A model generated the notes under the pieces. The model ran no database searches. It had not been told where the DNA came from and saw nothing but the letters and a program-made list of their open reading frames with translations. DNA of 64,000 nucleotides from Solirubrobacter soli DSM 22325 (GTDB lineage: Bacteria > Actinomycetota > Thermoleophilia > Solirubrobacterales > Solirubrobacteraceae), in the NCBI RefSeq assembly GCF_000423665.1, contig NZ_AUIK01000009.1, positions 434,001 to 498,000 of the forward strand, written 5' to 3'. Of this stretch, positions 34,723 through 43,091 are shown one piece after another. Position 1 is the first letter of the stretch, and every line of letters starts with the position of its first letter. Both the position numbers and the translations under genes were made by a program.

Positions 34723-36379
34723 GAAATGCCTCCTCTAGCCATTCGGCACAGATGTCGGGATCGACTTTGGCGTCCAGTACGAGCGGGCGGTCGCGGTTCG
34801 GCAGCCACTCGCGCACGGCATCCAGGTCCTCGACCGAGCGCGCGGTGACGCCGCGGCAGCCCGCCGCCTCGGCCAAAGCGGCGAAGTCGGTGGGCGGGAA
34901 CTGGGCGAGCTCGACCGGAATGCCCATCGGGCGGAAGTGGTGGACCTCGGCGCCGTAGGCCGCGTCGTCGTAGACCACGACGAGCATGTCCGGCTTCTCG
35001 CGGCCGAGCGTCTCCAGGTCGGGCAGCGACATCATCAGACCGCCGTCGCCGACGGCGCACACGGTCAGCCGGTCGGGCCGCGCGACCGCGGCGCCGATCG
35101 CGTTCCCCAGCGCGAGCCCGACGCACTGGAACGCCTGCGGGAACACGAAGCCCTGGGCGTCGGGGACGCCGAGGTACATCGACGGGTAGCCCATGAACGC
35201 GCCCGAGTCCACGACGACGGTCCGCTCGGCCGGGAGCAGCTCGTCCAGCGCGATGCTCAGGTCGCGTGGGTCGAGCCAGTCACGCGACGCCTCGTACGGC
35301 ACGTCCCGCCACGCGCCGCCCGCGATCTCGGCGGCCAGCGCGATGCTGCGGCGGGCGGCGCCGCCCACGTCGACCTCGCCGCGCCGGGCGGTCAGCGCCG
35401 CGATCAGCGCCTCGGCGGTCTCCCGCGCGTCGCCGACGAGCCCGTGGTCGACCGGCCGGTGGGCGCCGATCGCGTCCGCGTCGCGGTCGACCTGCACGAG
35501 CTGCGCGTTCGCGACCAGCGCCCCGTGACGCGTCGTCCACGCGTTCAGCGAGGCGCCGAACGCCACGATCAGGTCGGCCTCGCCGATCAGCTTCTGGCCC
35601 GTCGGCGTGGCGAAGCCGCCGCTGATCCCCACCGCGAACGGGTCGTCGCCGAAGAGCCCGTTGGCCACCGCCGAGGTGGCCAGCAACGCGCCGCTGAGCT
35701 CGCCGAGCCGCCGCAGCGCCGGCCCCGCCCCGCTCAGCACCGCCCCGCGCCCCGCGATCAGCACCGGCCGTTGGGCGCGCACGAGCAGCTCCGCGACCGC
35801 GAGCACGTCGGCCGGCCGGACCGGCGGCAGGTCCGCCCACGGCCGTGGGTCGGTCAGCTCGACCTCGGCCGCCTGCACGTCGAGCGGGAGGTTGAGGACG
35901 ACCGCGCGCCGGTCGACGACCGCGGTGCGGACGGCGCGGGTGACGTCGGCGACGGCGGTCGCGGCGGAGTGGACCCGCTCGGGCACCGCGCCGACCGAGC
36001 GCGCGAGCGCGTCCTGGTCGATCTTGAAGTTCGAGCGCAGCTGCGCGGCGGGCGTGTCGGCCGCCAGCAGCACCAGCGGCGTGCGCGACTTCGCCGCCTC
36101 CGTCAGCCCGGTCAGCGCGTTGGTCAGCCCGGGCCCCTGATGGACCGAGGCGACCCCGAGCCGGCCGGACACCCGCGCGTAGCCGTCGGCCATGCACAGC
36201 GCCCCGGTCTCGTGGCGCGCCGACACGAACCGCCCGCCGGCCGCCACGATCGCGTTCGTGACGGCCAGGTTCCCGCTGCCCATGAGGCCGAACACGACGT
36301 CGCCGCCGAGGCGGTGCAACGTCTGGCCGATCGCCGAGGAGACAAGCACGCCGCGCAACGGTACCCTTGCGCCCTTCAT
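34712..36379 (-). CDS. Thiamine-pyrophosphate enzyme, acetolactate synthase-like
   Basis: This 555-aa enzyme has the three domains of the TPP decarboxylase/carboligase family. The N-terminal PYR domain carries the catalytic Glu in SARHETGALCMADGYAR, the central domain has a degenerate nucleotide fold (RPVLIAGRGAVLSG), and the C-terminal PP domain binds TPP-Mg through GDGGLMMSLPDLETL and VVVYDDAAYG. It may split or join 2-keto acids; acetolactate, benzoylformate and sulfopyruvate enzymes all look alike at this level. The ATG at 36379 has GGAG upstream and overlaps the divergent small gene's ATG; a GTG ten codons in is an alternative. Confidence 0.85.
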   Translation of the reverse strand: MKGARVPLRGVLVSSAIGQTLHRLGGDVVFGLMGSGNLAVTNAIVAAGGRFVSARHETGALCMADGYARVSGRLGVASVHQGPGLTNALTGLTEAAKSRTPLVLLAADTPAAQLRSNFKIDQDALARSVGAVPERVHSAATAVADVTRAVRTAVVDRRAVVLNLPLDVQAAEVELTDPRPWADLPPVRPADVLAVAELLVRAQRPVLIAGRGAVLSGAGPALRRLGELSGALLATSAVANGLFGDDPFAVGISGGFATPTGQKLIGEADLIVAFGASLNAWTTRHGALVANAQLVQVDRDADAIGAHRPVDHGLVGDARETAEALIAALTARRGEVDVGGAARRSIALAAEIAGGAWRDVPYEASRDWLDPRDLSIALDELLPAERTVVVDSGAFMGYPSMYLGVPDAQGFVFPQAFQCVGLALGNAIGAAVARPDRLTVCAVGDGGLMMSLPDLETLGREKPDMLVVVYDDAAYGAEVHHFRPMGIPVELAQFPPTDFAALAEAAGCRGVTARSVEDLDAVREWLPNRDRPLVLDAKVDPDICAEWLEEAFRGH

Positions 36380-36647
36380 GAGGCGCTCCGCCCCGGTCTT
36401 CCTGCTTGCCGCGATCCTGCTGGTCGTGGCCATGGGCCCCTGGGCGGCGCCGATCCTGGTCATCGCCGCGCTGCTGCTGACGGGCCGGTACGTCGGCGAG
36501 GAGGTCATCCTCGCCGTCCACCGCGCGCTCGCCGAGCGGGTCCGCGCCGCGAAGGTCCTCTGGTCGCGCCGTCACTCGACGGCGCTGGTCTCGCTGTTGG
36601 AGCGCGCCCCGCGCGCCCCGCGTGGTCCGCCGGCTCTCGCCGTCTGA
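36378..36647 (+). CDS. Small two-helix membrane protein (89 aa)
   Basis: This short protein has two closely spaced hydrophobic helices (VFLLAAILLVVAM and APILVIAALLLTG) followed by a basic cytoplasmic tail (HRALAERVRAAKVLWSRR). No family is recognised. Codons show strong third-position GC as in real genes here. The ATG at 36378 overlaps the start codon of the divergent TPP enzyme (the four bases CATG hold both), and there is no clear ribosome-binding site, so the start and existence are moderately sure. The YcnI-CopC gene follows 42 bp downstream. Confidence 0.6.
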   Translation: MRRSAPVFLLAAILLVVAMGPWAAPILVIAALLLTGRYVGEEVILAVHRALAERVRAAKVLWSRRHSTALVSLLERAPRAPRGPPALAV

Positions 36648-36689
36648 CCCCAATCCGACAGCGAAAACCAAGATCTAGGAGCAAGACCA

Positions 36690-37511
36690 ATGTCGCGTAC
36701 GCGCGTCTCCGTCGTCGCGGGCCTCACCGGGCTCGCCATCGCCGCCCCTGCGGCTCAGGCCCATGTCACGCTCAACCCCCGCTCGGTCGTGGCGAACTCG
36801 TTCGCCCGCGTCGACGTCCGGGTCCCGAACGAGCGTGACGAGGCCTCCACCAAGACCGTCGTCGTCTACTTCCCGAGCGGGTTCTACTCGGCCTCGACCA
36901 AGCGCGTCTGGGGCTGGACCGCGAAGGTCTCGATGCGCAAGCTGGCGACCCCGGTCAAGAGCGATGACGGCGACATCACCGAAGAGGTCGCGAAGGTCAC
37001 GTGGCGCCCGACCTCCAAGGCGGGCTGGATCCTCCCCGGCCAGTTCGAGGAGTTCGGCCTCTCCATGCGGATCCCGAACAAGCCGAACTCGGTCCTGACC
37101 TTCCCCGCCCGCCAGACCTACAGCAACGGCGAGGTCGTCAACTGGAACGGCGCCGCCGGCGCCGAGACCCCCGCCCCGACGCTGACCGTCACCGCGCCCG
37201 TCACCGCGGTCGCCGCGCACACGCCGCTCAAGAGCGTCACGCCGAAGCGCAACTCGACGCAGACCAAGGCCGTCAAGGAGGTCCGCGCGACCTTCAAGGC
37301 GAAGATGCAGACCGGCACGATCTCGCTCACGACCGCCAACGGGCACGTCTTCGAGCTCAAGTCCAACGGGCTGATGTCGTCCAACAAGGCCGTCCTGCGC
37401 GCGGTGCCCAAGACCGCGCTGGGGAGCGGCAGCTACAAGGCCTCGTGGCGCGCCCGCGCCGGCGACGGCCACTCCGAGAAGGGCAGCTGGACGTTCAAGG
37501 TGAAGCTCTAG
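36690..37511 (+). CDS. Secreted YcnI (DUF1775)-CopC fusion, copper handling
   Basis: This 273-aa protein has a Sec signal peptide ending AAQA followed directly by His25 (HVTLNP), so the mature N-terminus would be the His that forms the copper site in YcnI proteins. Residues 25-170 match DUF1775, including WGWTAKV and GWILPGQFEEFGLSM. Residues about 177-273 match CopC (HTPLKSVTPKRNS, then AGDGHSEKGSWTFKV). Normally these are separate genes; a CopD membrane partner is missing here. It likely binds or delivers copper outside the membrane. AGGAGC precedes the ATG. The permease gene follows 11 bp later. Confidence 0.88.
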   Translation: MSRTRVSVVAGLTGLAIAAPAAQAHVTLNPRSVVANSFARVDVRVPNERDEASTKTVVVYFPSGFYSASTKRVWGWTAKVSMRKLATPVKSDDGDITEEVAKVTWRPTSKAGWILPGQFEEFGLSMRIPNKPNSVLTFPARQTYSNGEVVNWNGAAGAETPAPTLTVTAPVTAVAAHTPLKSVTPKRNSTQTKAVKEVRATFKAKMQTGTISLTTANGHVFELKSNGLMSSNKAVLRAVPKTALGSGSYKASWRARAGDGHSEKGSWTFKVKL

Positions 37512-37522
37512 CCTGAGGAGGG

Positions 37523-38566
37523 ATGCGAAGCGCGGCGCCATGGCTTGGACTCGGCGCCGCCACCGCGATCCTGGCGCTCGCGCTGAGCGCGGTCGGCTTC
37601 CCGTCGCCGACGCTCTTCGCGGCGCTGCTGGTCGGGCTCGCCTTCGCCCTCGCACGGCCGCGGGCAGGCCTCGCGCCGCCGAGCTGGAGCTTCCTCGCCG
37701 CGCAGGCGGTCGTGGGTGTCACGCTCGGTGCGTACATGCGGTCCGAGGCGCTGACGGCGGCCGCGCACGACTGGCTGCCGGTCACGCTCGTGAGCGCGGC
37801 CACGCTGGGCATCAGCATGGCCGCGGGGCGCGTCCTGGCCCGCTACACGGCGCTCGACGTGCCGACCGCGACGCTCGGGATGATCGCCGGCGGCGCGTCC
37901 GGCATCGTCACGATGGCCGACGACCTCGGCGGCGACGACCGCCTCGTCGCCTTCATGCAGTACCTGCGGGTGCTCGTCGTCGTGCTGCTGACGCCGCTGC
38001 TGATCGCGGCCTTCGGCGGCGGGTCGGGGGGAGCGACCGCCCACGAGGCCGCGTTCGGTGAGGTCACCGACTGGCTGCTGACCGCCGCGATCGCGGTCTT
38101 CGGCGCGCTCGCAGCGCGGCGGCTGAACGTGCCCGCGGGCACCCTGCTCGGCCCGATGCTCGTCGCAGGCGCCCTCACGCTCGCGGGCGTCGGGTTCGCC
38201 GTCCCGCCGGTCGTGCGCGAGCTCGCGTTCGCGTTGATCGGGCTCCAGGTCGGCCTGCGCTTCACGGTCGCCACCGTGAAGCTGCTCGGCCGGCTGATCT
38301 TCCCGGTGCTCGGCGCGGTCTTCGCGCTGCTGATCGGCTGTGCCGGGCTCGCCGTCGTGCTGACGCTGACCACCGACGTCACGTTCCGCGACGCGTACCT
38401 CGCGACCACGCCCGGCGGCCTCTACGCCGTGCTCGCGGTGGCCGTCGGCGCGGGCGCGAACACCACGTTCATCCTCGCCGTGCAGATCCTGCGCCTGTTG
38501 GTGGCGGTGCTGCTGGCGCCGCTGGCCGTGCGCCGGATCGCCCGCGCGGGTAGACCCGTCGGATGA
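37523..38566 (+). CDS. AbrB-family membrane protein (PF05145-type)
   Basis: This 347-aa integral membrane protein has about ten helices in two similar halves. Hallmarks are MIAGGASGIVTMADDLGGDDR followed by FMQYLRVLVVVLL in the first half and TPGGLYAVLAVAVGAGANTTF in the second; the paired GG..A/Y motifs are typical. Members were once annotated as ammonia-monooxygenase-associated or AbrB regulators; they are probably permeases with unknown substrate. GAGGAGGG lies just before the ATG. Being 11 bp behind the YcnI-CopC gene suggests one transcript. A 48-codon frame starts in its stop codon. Confidence 0.86.
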   Translation: MRSAAPWLGLGAATAILALALSAVGFPSPTLFAALLVGLAFALARPRAGLAPPSWSFLAAQAVVGVTLGAYMRSEALTAAAHDWLPVTLVSAATLGISMAAGRVLARYTALDVPTATLGMIAGGASGIVTMADDLGGDDRLVAFMQYLRVLVVVLLTPLLIAAFGGGSGGATAHEAAFGEVTDWLLTAAIAVFGALAARRLNVPAGTLLGPMLVAGALTLAGVGFAVPPVVRELAFALIGLQVGLRFTVATVKLLGRLIFPVLGAVFALLIGCAGLAVVLTLTTDVTFRDAYLATTPGGLYAVLAVAVGAGANTTFILAVQILRLLVAVLLAPLAVRRIARAGRPVG

Positions 38567-38709
38567 CCGAGATCCCCAAGGACCCGCCGCCCACCGAGGC
38601 TGGAGAGCCGGAAGAGGACGATCAGCCGATGGGCCCGCCGGCCGAGCTGGATCCGGAGGACGCGCCGCTCCCCGGGCTGCCCGAGAAGGAGCCGCCCGCG
38701 TCCGAGTGA
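38563..38709 (+). CDS. Short acidic, proline-rich ORF (48 aa)
   Basis: This 48-codon frame starts in the stop codon of the AbrB-family gene (ATGA overlap) and encodes a peptide rich in Pro, Glu and Asp (MTEIPKDPPPTEAGEPEEDD). Most codons end in G or C. It lies antisense to the last 88 bp of lgt, where the Lgt tail is low-complexity Ser/Gly. Either could be the true coding strand, or both. No family; function unknown. Confidence 0.4.
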   Translation: MTEIPKDPPPTEAGEPEEDDQPMGPPAELDPEDAPLPGLPEKEPPASE

Positions 38710-39461
38710 CGCTGCGTGTACCAGAACCAGATCAGGCCGCCGACGCACAGCGTCACGGCCACGAACAGGTTCAGCCGCAGTCCGAGGAAGTGCTTGGCCG
38801 GGTCGACGCGGATCAGCTCCGCGAAGATCCGGAACGCGCTGTAGCCGGCGACGTAGAGCGCAAAGAGACCCGGTGGTCGGACGCGGCCCGTGAGCCTGAC
38901 CAGGACCCCGGCCAGCGCGAGGTTCCAGATGATCTCGTAGAGGAAGACCGGGTGGAACGTGGCCTGGTCGGCGTACTGCGCGGGCCGGTGCTCGGGGTCG
39001 ATCTCCAGGCCCCAGGGCAGGTCGGTCGGCTTGCCGAACAGCTCCTGATTGAACCAGTTCCCGACGCGCCCGATCGCCTGCGCCACCAACAGCGCGGGCG
39101 CGCCGGCGTCCATGAACTCGGCCACGTTGGCGCCGTTGCGCTTGACCCGCCACAACCCGACGGCGACGCCGAGCGCGATCCCGCCCCAGATCCCGAGCCC
39201 GCCCTTCCAGACCGCGAACGGCCCCCACCACGTGTGCGGGACCTCGTCCCAGCTCGTGGCCAGGTGGTAGAGCCGCCCGCCGATCAGGCCCGCGGGAAAG
39301 CCCCACAGCGCGACCTCGTCGACGAGCTGCGGATCGCCCTTCCAGCGTCGTTTGGTGATGACCACCGCGACGATCACCGCGATGGCGTACATCAGCCCAT
39401 AGGCGTGGATGTCGAGCGGGCCGATCGAGATCGACCCGCGCGACGGGCTGGGAATGCTCAG
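38622..39461 (-). CDS. lgt: Prolipoprotein diacylglyceryl transferase, probable CTG start
   Basis: Lgt moves diacylglycerol from phosphatidylglycerol to the lipobox Cys of prelipoproteins in the membrane; at least two lipoproteins are encoded here. The signature GRVGNWFNQELFG and FHPVFLYEIIWN are intact, with about seven helices. The conserved N-terminus SIPSPSRGSISIGPLDIHAYGL lies before the first ATG (39392), and no ATG, GTG or TTG precedes it in frame nearby. CTG at 39461 overlaps the TGA of the CBS gene by 4 bp (CTGA), just like the ATGA overlaps of the other operon genes, so I take it as the start. The Ser/Gly-rich tail is unusual and antisense to a short ORF. Confidence 0.9.
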   Translation of the reverse strand: MSIPSPSRGSISIGPLDIHAYGLMYAIAVIVAVVITKRRWKGDPQLVDEVALWGFPAGLIGGRLYHLATSWDEVPHTWWGPFAVWKGGLGIWGGIALGVAVGLWRVKRNGANVAEFMDAGAPALLVAQAIGRVGNWFNQELFGKPTDLPWGLEIDPEHRPAQYADQATFHPVFLYEIIWNLALAGVLVRLTGRVRPPGLFALYVAGYSAFRIFAELIRVDPAKHFLGLRLNLFVAVTLCVGGLIWFWYTQRHSDAGGSFSGSPGSGASSGSSSAGGPIG

Positions 39462-39853
39462 GAGGGGTAGATGCAGAACGCCTCGTGGCTGCGGTTGAAG
39501 CAGACCATGCCCTGGAGACGGTGCTCGGCGTCCACCACGGGGATCCGGGTCATGTCTTCGTCCTCGACGAGCGCCATCGCGGTCGCGACGGGGTCGTCCG
39601 GCGTGACGCGCGGGGGATCGGCGTTGACGTGCGGGCCGATGGCGCCGTCATCGGTGTCCGGCAGGTCGGCGGGCGTCAGGGTGCCGAGGAACCGGTCGCC
39701 GTCGGTGACGAGCAGCAGTTTTTTGCGCGGGGTGAAGAACGCGCGGGCGTCGGCGAGCGGCATGTCGGGCCCGACGCTCTCGGCCCCGACCATCATCACG
39801 TCTGAGACGCTCGGCCCGGCCTCGTCGAGCGGGATGTGGATCGTCGAACTCAT
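39458..39853 (-). CDS. Tandem CBS-domain protein
   Basis: This 131-aa protein consists of two CBS motifs (VSDVMMVGAESVGPDMPLADA... and VTPDDPVATAMALVEDEDMTRIPVVD), which form a Bateman module that binds adenosyl ligands such as AMP, ATP or SAM. No effector domain is attached, so it may act by binding another protein. It is the third gene of a four-gene operon (oxidoreductase, enoyl-CoA hydratase, CBS, lgt) with 4-bp overlaps at both ends. Confidence 0.88.
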   Translation of the reverse strand: MSSTIHIPLDEAGPSVSDVMMVGAESVGPDMPLADARAFFTPRKKLLLVTDGDRFLGTLTPADLPDTDDGAIGPHVNADPPRVTPDDPVATAMALVEDEDMTRIPVVDAEHRLQGMVCFNRSHEAFCIYPS

Positions 39854-40635
39854 GGCTCTCCGAAGTGTGGCGCACGCTTGTCGAGAAACGCCAGCACGCC
39901 CTCGCGGCCGTCCGGCGCGGCGGAGAGGCCGGCGATCGTGTGGGCCTCGTCCTCGAGCTGCTTGCTGAACGTCGTCGTCGACGACCAGCGCAGGAGCCGC
40001 TTGACCGCGCCGTGCGCGCCGATCGCGCCCTGGGCCAGGCGTCGCGCCAGCTGCTCGGCCTCGGCGTCGAGGTCGTCATCGGGCACCACGCGGGTGACGA
40101 TCCCGAGCTCCTGCGCCCGCGCCGCGGTCAGGCGCTCGTTGAGCAGCGCGAGTTCCATCGCGCGGCGATGTCCCACGATGCGGGGGAGGGTCCAACTCGC
40201 GCCGCCGTCCATGCTGAAGCCGATCGCCGTGTACGCGACCGTGAAGTGCGCCGACTCCGCGGCGAGCACGAGGTCGGCCGCGATCGCGATGCTCATCCCG
40301 CCCCCGGCCGCCGCCCCGCGGACGACGCTGATCACGGGCGCGTCGAGCTCCGCCAGCGCCTCGATCCCCGCGTGCATCGTGCTCGCGAGGCCGTAGACGG
40401 CGTCGGACACGTCGTCGCCGGCATCGTGCATGAACCGCAGATCGCCGCCGACGCTGAAGTTCTTGCCCGCCGCCTTCAGCAGCACGGCGCCTACGTCATC
40501 GCGCTCGTCCAGGCTCTCGGCGGCATCGCGGAATGCGTGCATCAGCGCGGGATCGAGCGCGTTGGCCGCCTCGGGGCGGTTGAGCGTCAACGTCGCGACG
40601 CGGTCCTCGACGGAGAGCGTCACAGGCTCGCTCAT
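39850..40635 (-). CDS. Enoyl-CoA hydratase/isomerase family protein
   Basis: This 261-aa crotonase-fold protein should act on a CoA thioester, by hydration, isomerisation or a related step in acyl-CoA metabolism. The opening LSVEDRVATLTLNRPEAANALD and the oxyanion-hole region VRGAAAGGGMSIAIAADLVLAAE are clear. The second catalytic Glu position of true hydratases (about residue 141) falls in SMDGGASWTLPRIVG, where Asp/Gly replace the usual Glu, so the reaction may differ from hydration. It overlaps both neighbours by 4 bp. Confidence 0.87.
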   Translation of the reverse strand: MSEPVTLSVEDRVATLTLNRPEAANALDPALMHAFRDAAESLDERDDVGAVLLKAAGKNFSVGGDLRFMHDAGDDVSDAVYGLASTMHAGIEALAELDAPVISVVRGAAAGGGMSIAIAADLVLAAESAHFTVAYTAIGFSMDGGASWTLPRIVGHRRAMELALLNERLTAARAQELGIVTRVVPDDDLDAEAEQLARRLAQGAIGAHGAVKRLLRWSSTTTFSKQLEDEAHTIAGLSAAPDGREGVLAFLDKRAPHFGEP

Positions 40636-41579
40636 GGTTCCAGCACCACCTTTCCGGTCGCACCGCGTTCGTCGATGAGCTTCAGCGCCTCCGAGGCCTG
40701 CTCGAGCGGCAGCCTGGCGCCGACGACGGGCTGGATGTGGCCGGCGGCGATCAGCTCGTCGAGCTTGGCCGCGATCTCCCCGATCACCTGCGGCCGCCTG
40801 GTGATGTAGGCGCCCCAGCCGGCACCCACGACGTCGATGTTGTTCAGCAGCAGGCGGTTGACCTTGACCTCGGGGATCGAGCCGCCGGTGAAGCCGACCA
40901 CGACCAGCCGCCCGTCCTGGTTGAGCGAGCGCAGGCTGTCGGTGAACCGGTCGCCGCCCACCGGATCGACGATCAGGTCGGCGCCGCCGAACTCCTTGAC
41001 CGCGTCCTTGAAGCCGTCGGCGCGGACGACCTCGTCGGCGCCCGCGTCGCGCGCGACGGCTTCCTTGGCATCGGTGGAAACGACCGCGATCGTCCTCGCG
41101 CCGAGGCCCTTGGCGACCTGCAGCGTGGCCGTTCCCACCCCGCCGGCGGCGCCGTGCACGAGCACCGTCTCGCCTGCCTGCAGGCGCCCGCGGTTGACCA
41201 GCGAGAAGTACGCCGTGTGGTAGTTGAGGATCAGCCCCGCGCCCTGTGCGAAGTCGAGCGCGTCGGGCAGCTTGAAGGTGAAGTGCGCCGGCGCGACGGC
41301 GACCTCCGCGAACCCGCCGAGCATCGGGAACGCCGCGACCCGGTCGCCCGCCTCGAACCCGTGCGCCGTCTCCTTGACGGTGCCCGCGACCTCGCTCCCG
41401 GGCACGAATGGCAGCTCCGGCTTGATCTGGTACGCCCCGCGCGTCTGCAGCACCTCGGGGAAGGAGACGCCGGCCGCCCGGACGTCGATCACGACGCCGT
41501 CACCGCCGGGCTCCGGGATGTCCACGAGCCTCAGCGCCGACCCGGGGCCGCTGAGCTCGACGATCTGGATCGCCCGCAT
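40632..41579 (-). CDS. NADPH:quinone oxidoreductase family protein
   Basis: This 315-aa MDR-family, zinc-free reductase has the GroES-like domain at the N-terminus (VIDVRAAGVSFPEVLQTRG) and a Rossmann fold with HGAAGGVGTATLQVAKGLGA. The C-terminal part (ERGATGKVVLEP) matches quinone oxidoreductases and acryloyl/crotonyl-type reductases. Being the first gene of an operon with an enoyl-CoA hydratase-like enzyme, it might work on an enoyl or quinone substrate of the same pathway; that is inference. The sulfatase gene ends 10 bp upstream in the same direction. Confidence 0.88.
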   Translation of the reverse strand: MRAIQIVELSGPGSALRLVDIPEPGGDGVVIDVRAAGVSFPEVLQTRGAYQIKPELPFVPGSEVAGTVKETAHGFEAGDRVAAFPMLGGFAEVAVAPAHFTFKLPDALDFAQGAGLILNYHTAYFSLVNRGRLQAGETVLVHGAAGGVGTATLQVAKGLGARTIAVVSTDAKEAVARDAGADEVVRADGFKDAVKEFGGADLIVDPVGGDRFTDSLRSLNQDGRLVVVGFTGGSIPEVKVNRLLLNNIDVVGAGWGAYITRRPQVIGEIAAKLDELIAAGHIQPVVGARLPLEQASEALKLIDERGATGKVVLEP

Positions 41580-41589
41580 TCGGCGAAGA

Positions 41590-43053
41590 CTACGGGCCTC
41601 GATCCGCCGTTTGGCACCAACCGCCGCCGCTGCACGCGTGCAGCTGTTCCGCCTGCGCCGCGAGCTGCGCCTGGCGCGCCGGCGAGAGCGTCCCGAAGAC
41701 GTTGACGCGTTCGTCCGGGTCGGTCGTCAGGTCGTAGTACTCGGGCGCGAACCGCGGGCTGTCGAACTGGACGTAGAGCGCGTCCGGGAAGCGCAGGGCG
41801 ACGTAGCTCGGCGGCTTGCCCTGCCGTGGGCCCTGGAAGTCCGGGTCGGCGACCTCGGTGTAGGCGCCGCGGTGCTCGACGAGCGTCATCGTGCGCCAGC
41901 TCGCCGGCGTCGTCCCGCGCAGGAACGGCACCAGCGAGCGGCCTTCGACGCGCGAGCCGATCGGCGCTCCCGCGAGCTCCTGGAAGGTCGGGCGCAGGTC
42001 GACGTTCGCGGCGAGATCGCGCACGCTCGTATTCGGCGGGACGCCGGGGCCGACGACCACCAGCGGCACCCGCACGTCGTGGTCCCATGCGGTCTGCTTG
42101 CCGGGCGTCAGCCGCCGCTCGCCCATGTGGTAGCCGTTGTCGGAGCTGAAGACGAAGTAGGTGTTCTGGGCGACGCCCAGGGCGGCGAGCTGGGCGCGCA
42201 GCTCGCCGATCATGCGGTCGACGGCCTGGACGGACTGGGCGCGCAGGCGGAACTCGGAGTCGATGCCGGCGATCTCCAATGGCGAGAGCGGTGTGGTCGA
42301 CAGCCACGCGGGGGCGGGGGAGAGCTGCGGGGCGTCGAACAGCGCCGTGCGCGGGGCGATCAGGCCGGGGAAGGCCTCCCCGTCGCGCGGCGCAGGGGTC
42401 GACGGCGCGTGCGGCGCGTAGGTGGAGAGCTCGACCAGGAACGGCTTGCCGTCGGCGACGGCTCGCGCCACGAACGCCTGGCCGAAGCCGGAGATGACGT
42501 CCGTCAGGTAGTCCTCCGGCATGGTGCCGTACCGGGCGATCCTCGGCCGTCCGCGGTACGGCTTGACCGCGAGCGTGTAGTCGAACTCGCGATACGCCTG
42601 GCCGCCGACCGCCCACGCCGACCAGCCCGGTGGCACGTAGGGGCGCGCGCCGTCGGTGCGGGTGAACGGGAAGTAGCCGTTGAGGTACTTGCCGAACAGC
42701 GCGGTCCGGTAGCCGCTCCGCTGGAGCGCGGTCGCGAACGTGCTCTTCTCCTCGACCGGGTGGAACGCGCCGAACCCGCCGTCGGCGCCCATGTTCTTGA
42801 GCACGCCGGTGCTGTGCGGATAGCGGCCGGTGAAGATCGATGCGCGCGACGGGCAGCACAGCGAGTCGGTCACCACGTAGCGCTCGAACGTCATCCCCTC
42901 CCGCTGCAGCCGCTGGACCTGCGGCATGTACGGGATCAGGTTCCAGGAGAGGTCGTCGGTCAGCACGAAGACGATGTTCGGCCGCGTCTGAGCCGCCGCG
43001 GGCGGGGCGAACAGCGCGAGCAGGAGGGCGACCAGCGGCAGCACGCGGGGCAT
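41590..43053 (-). CDS. Secreted type I sulfatase
   Basis: This 487-aa exported sulfatase has a signal peptide (PLVALLLALFAPPAAAQ) and the formylglycine motif C-x-P-x-R at C66-R70 (SLCCPSRAS). The metal-binding Asp pair lies in IVFVLTDDLSWN, and the late DNGYHMGERRLTPGK supplies the other metal/active residues. It should hydrolyse sulfate esters outside the membrane after conversion of Cys to formylglycine by a maturase (not in the window). It starts 38 bp from the divergent transaldolase, so the two promoters must share that gap. Confidence 0.93.
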   Translation of the reverse strand: MPRVLPLVALLLALFAPPAAAQTRPNIVFVLTDDLSWNLIPYMPQVQRLQREGMTFERYVVTDSLCCPSRASIFTGRYPHSTGVLKNMGADGGFGAFHPVEEKSTFATALQRSGYRTALFGKYLNGYFPFTRTDGARPYVPPGWSAWAVGGQAYREFDYTLAVKPYRGRPRIARYGTMPEDYLTDVISGFGQAFVARAVADGKPFLVELSTYAPHAPSTPAPRDGEAFPGLIAPRTALFDAPQLSPAPAWLSTTPLSPLEIAGIDSEFRLRAQSVQAVDRMIGELRAQLAALGVAQNTYFVFSSDNGYHMGERRLTPGKQTAWDHDVRVPLVVVGPGVPPNTSVRDLAANVDLRPTFQELAGAPIGSRVEGRSLVPFLRGTTPASWRTMTLVEHRGAYTEVADPDFQGPRQGKPPSYVALRFPDALYVQFDSPRFAPEYYDLTTDPDERVNVFGTLSPARQAQLAAQAEQLHACSGGGWCQTADRGP

Positions 43054-43091
43054 GTGACAATCAGTGGCGGCGAATCGGAAAAGGAGACGGA

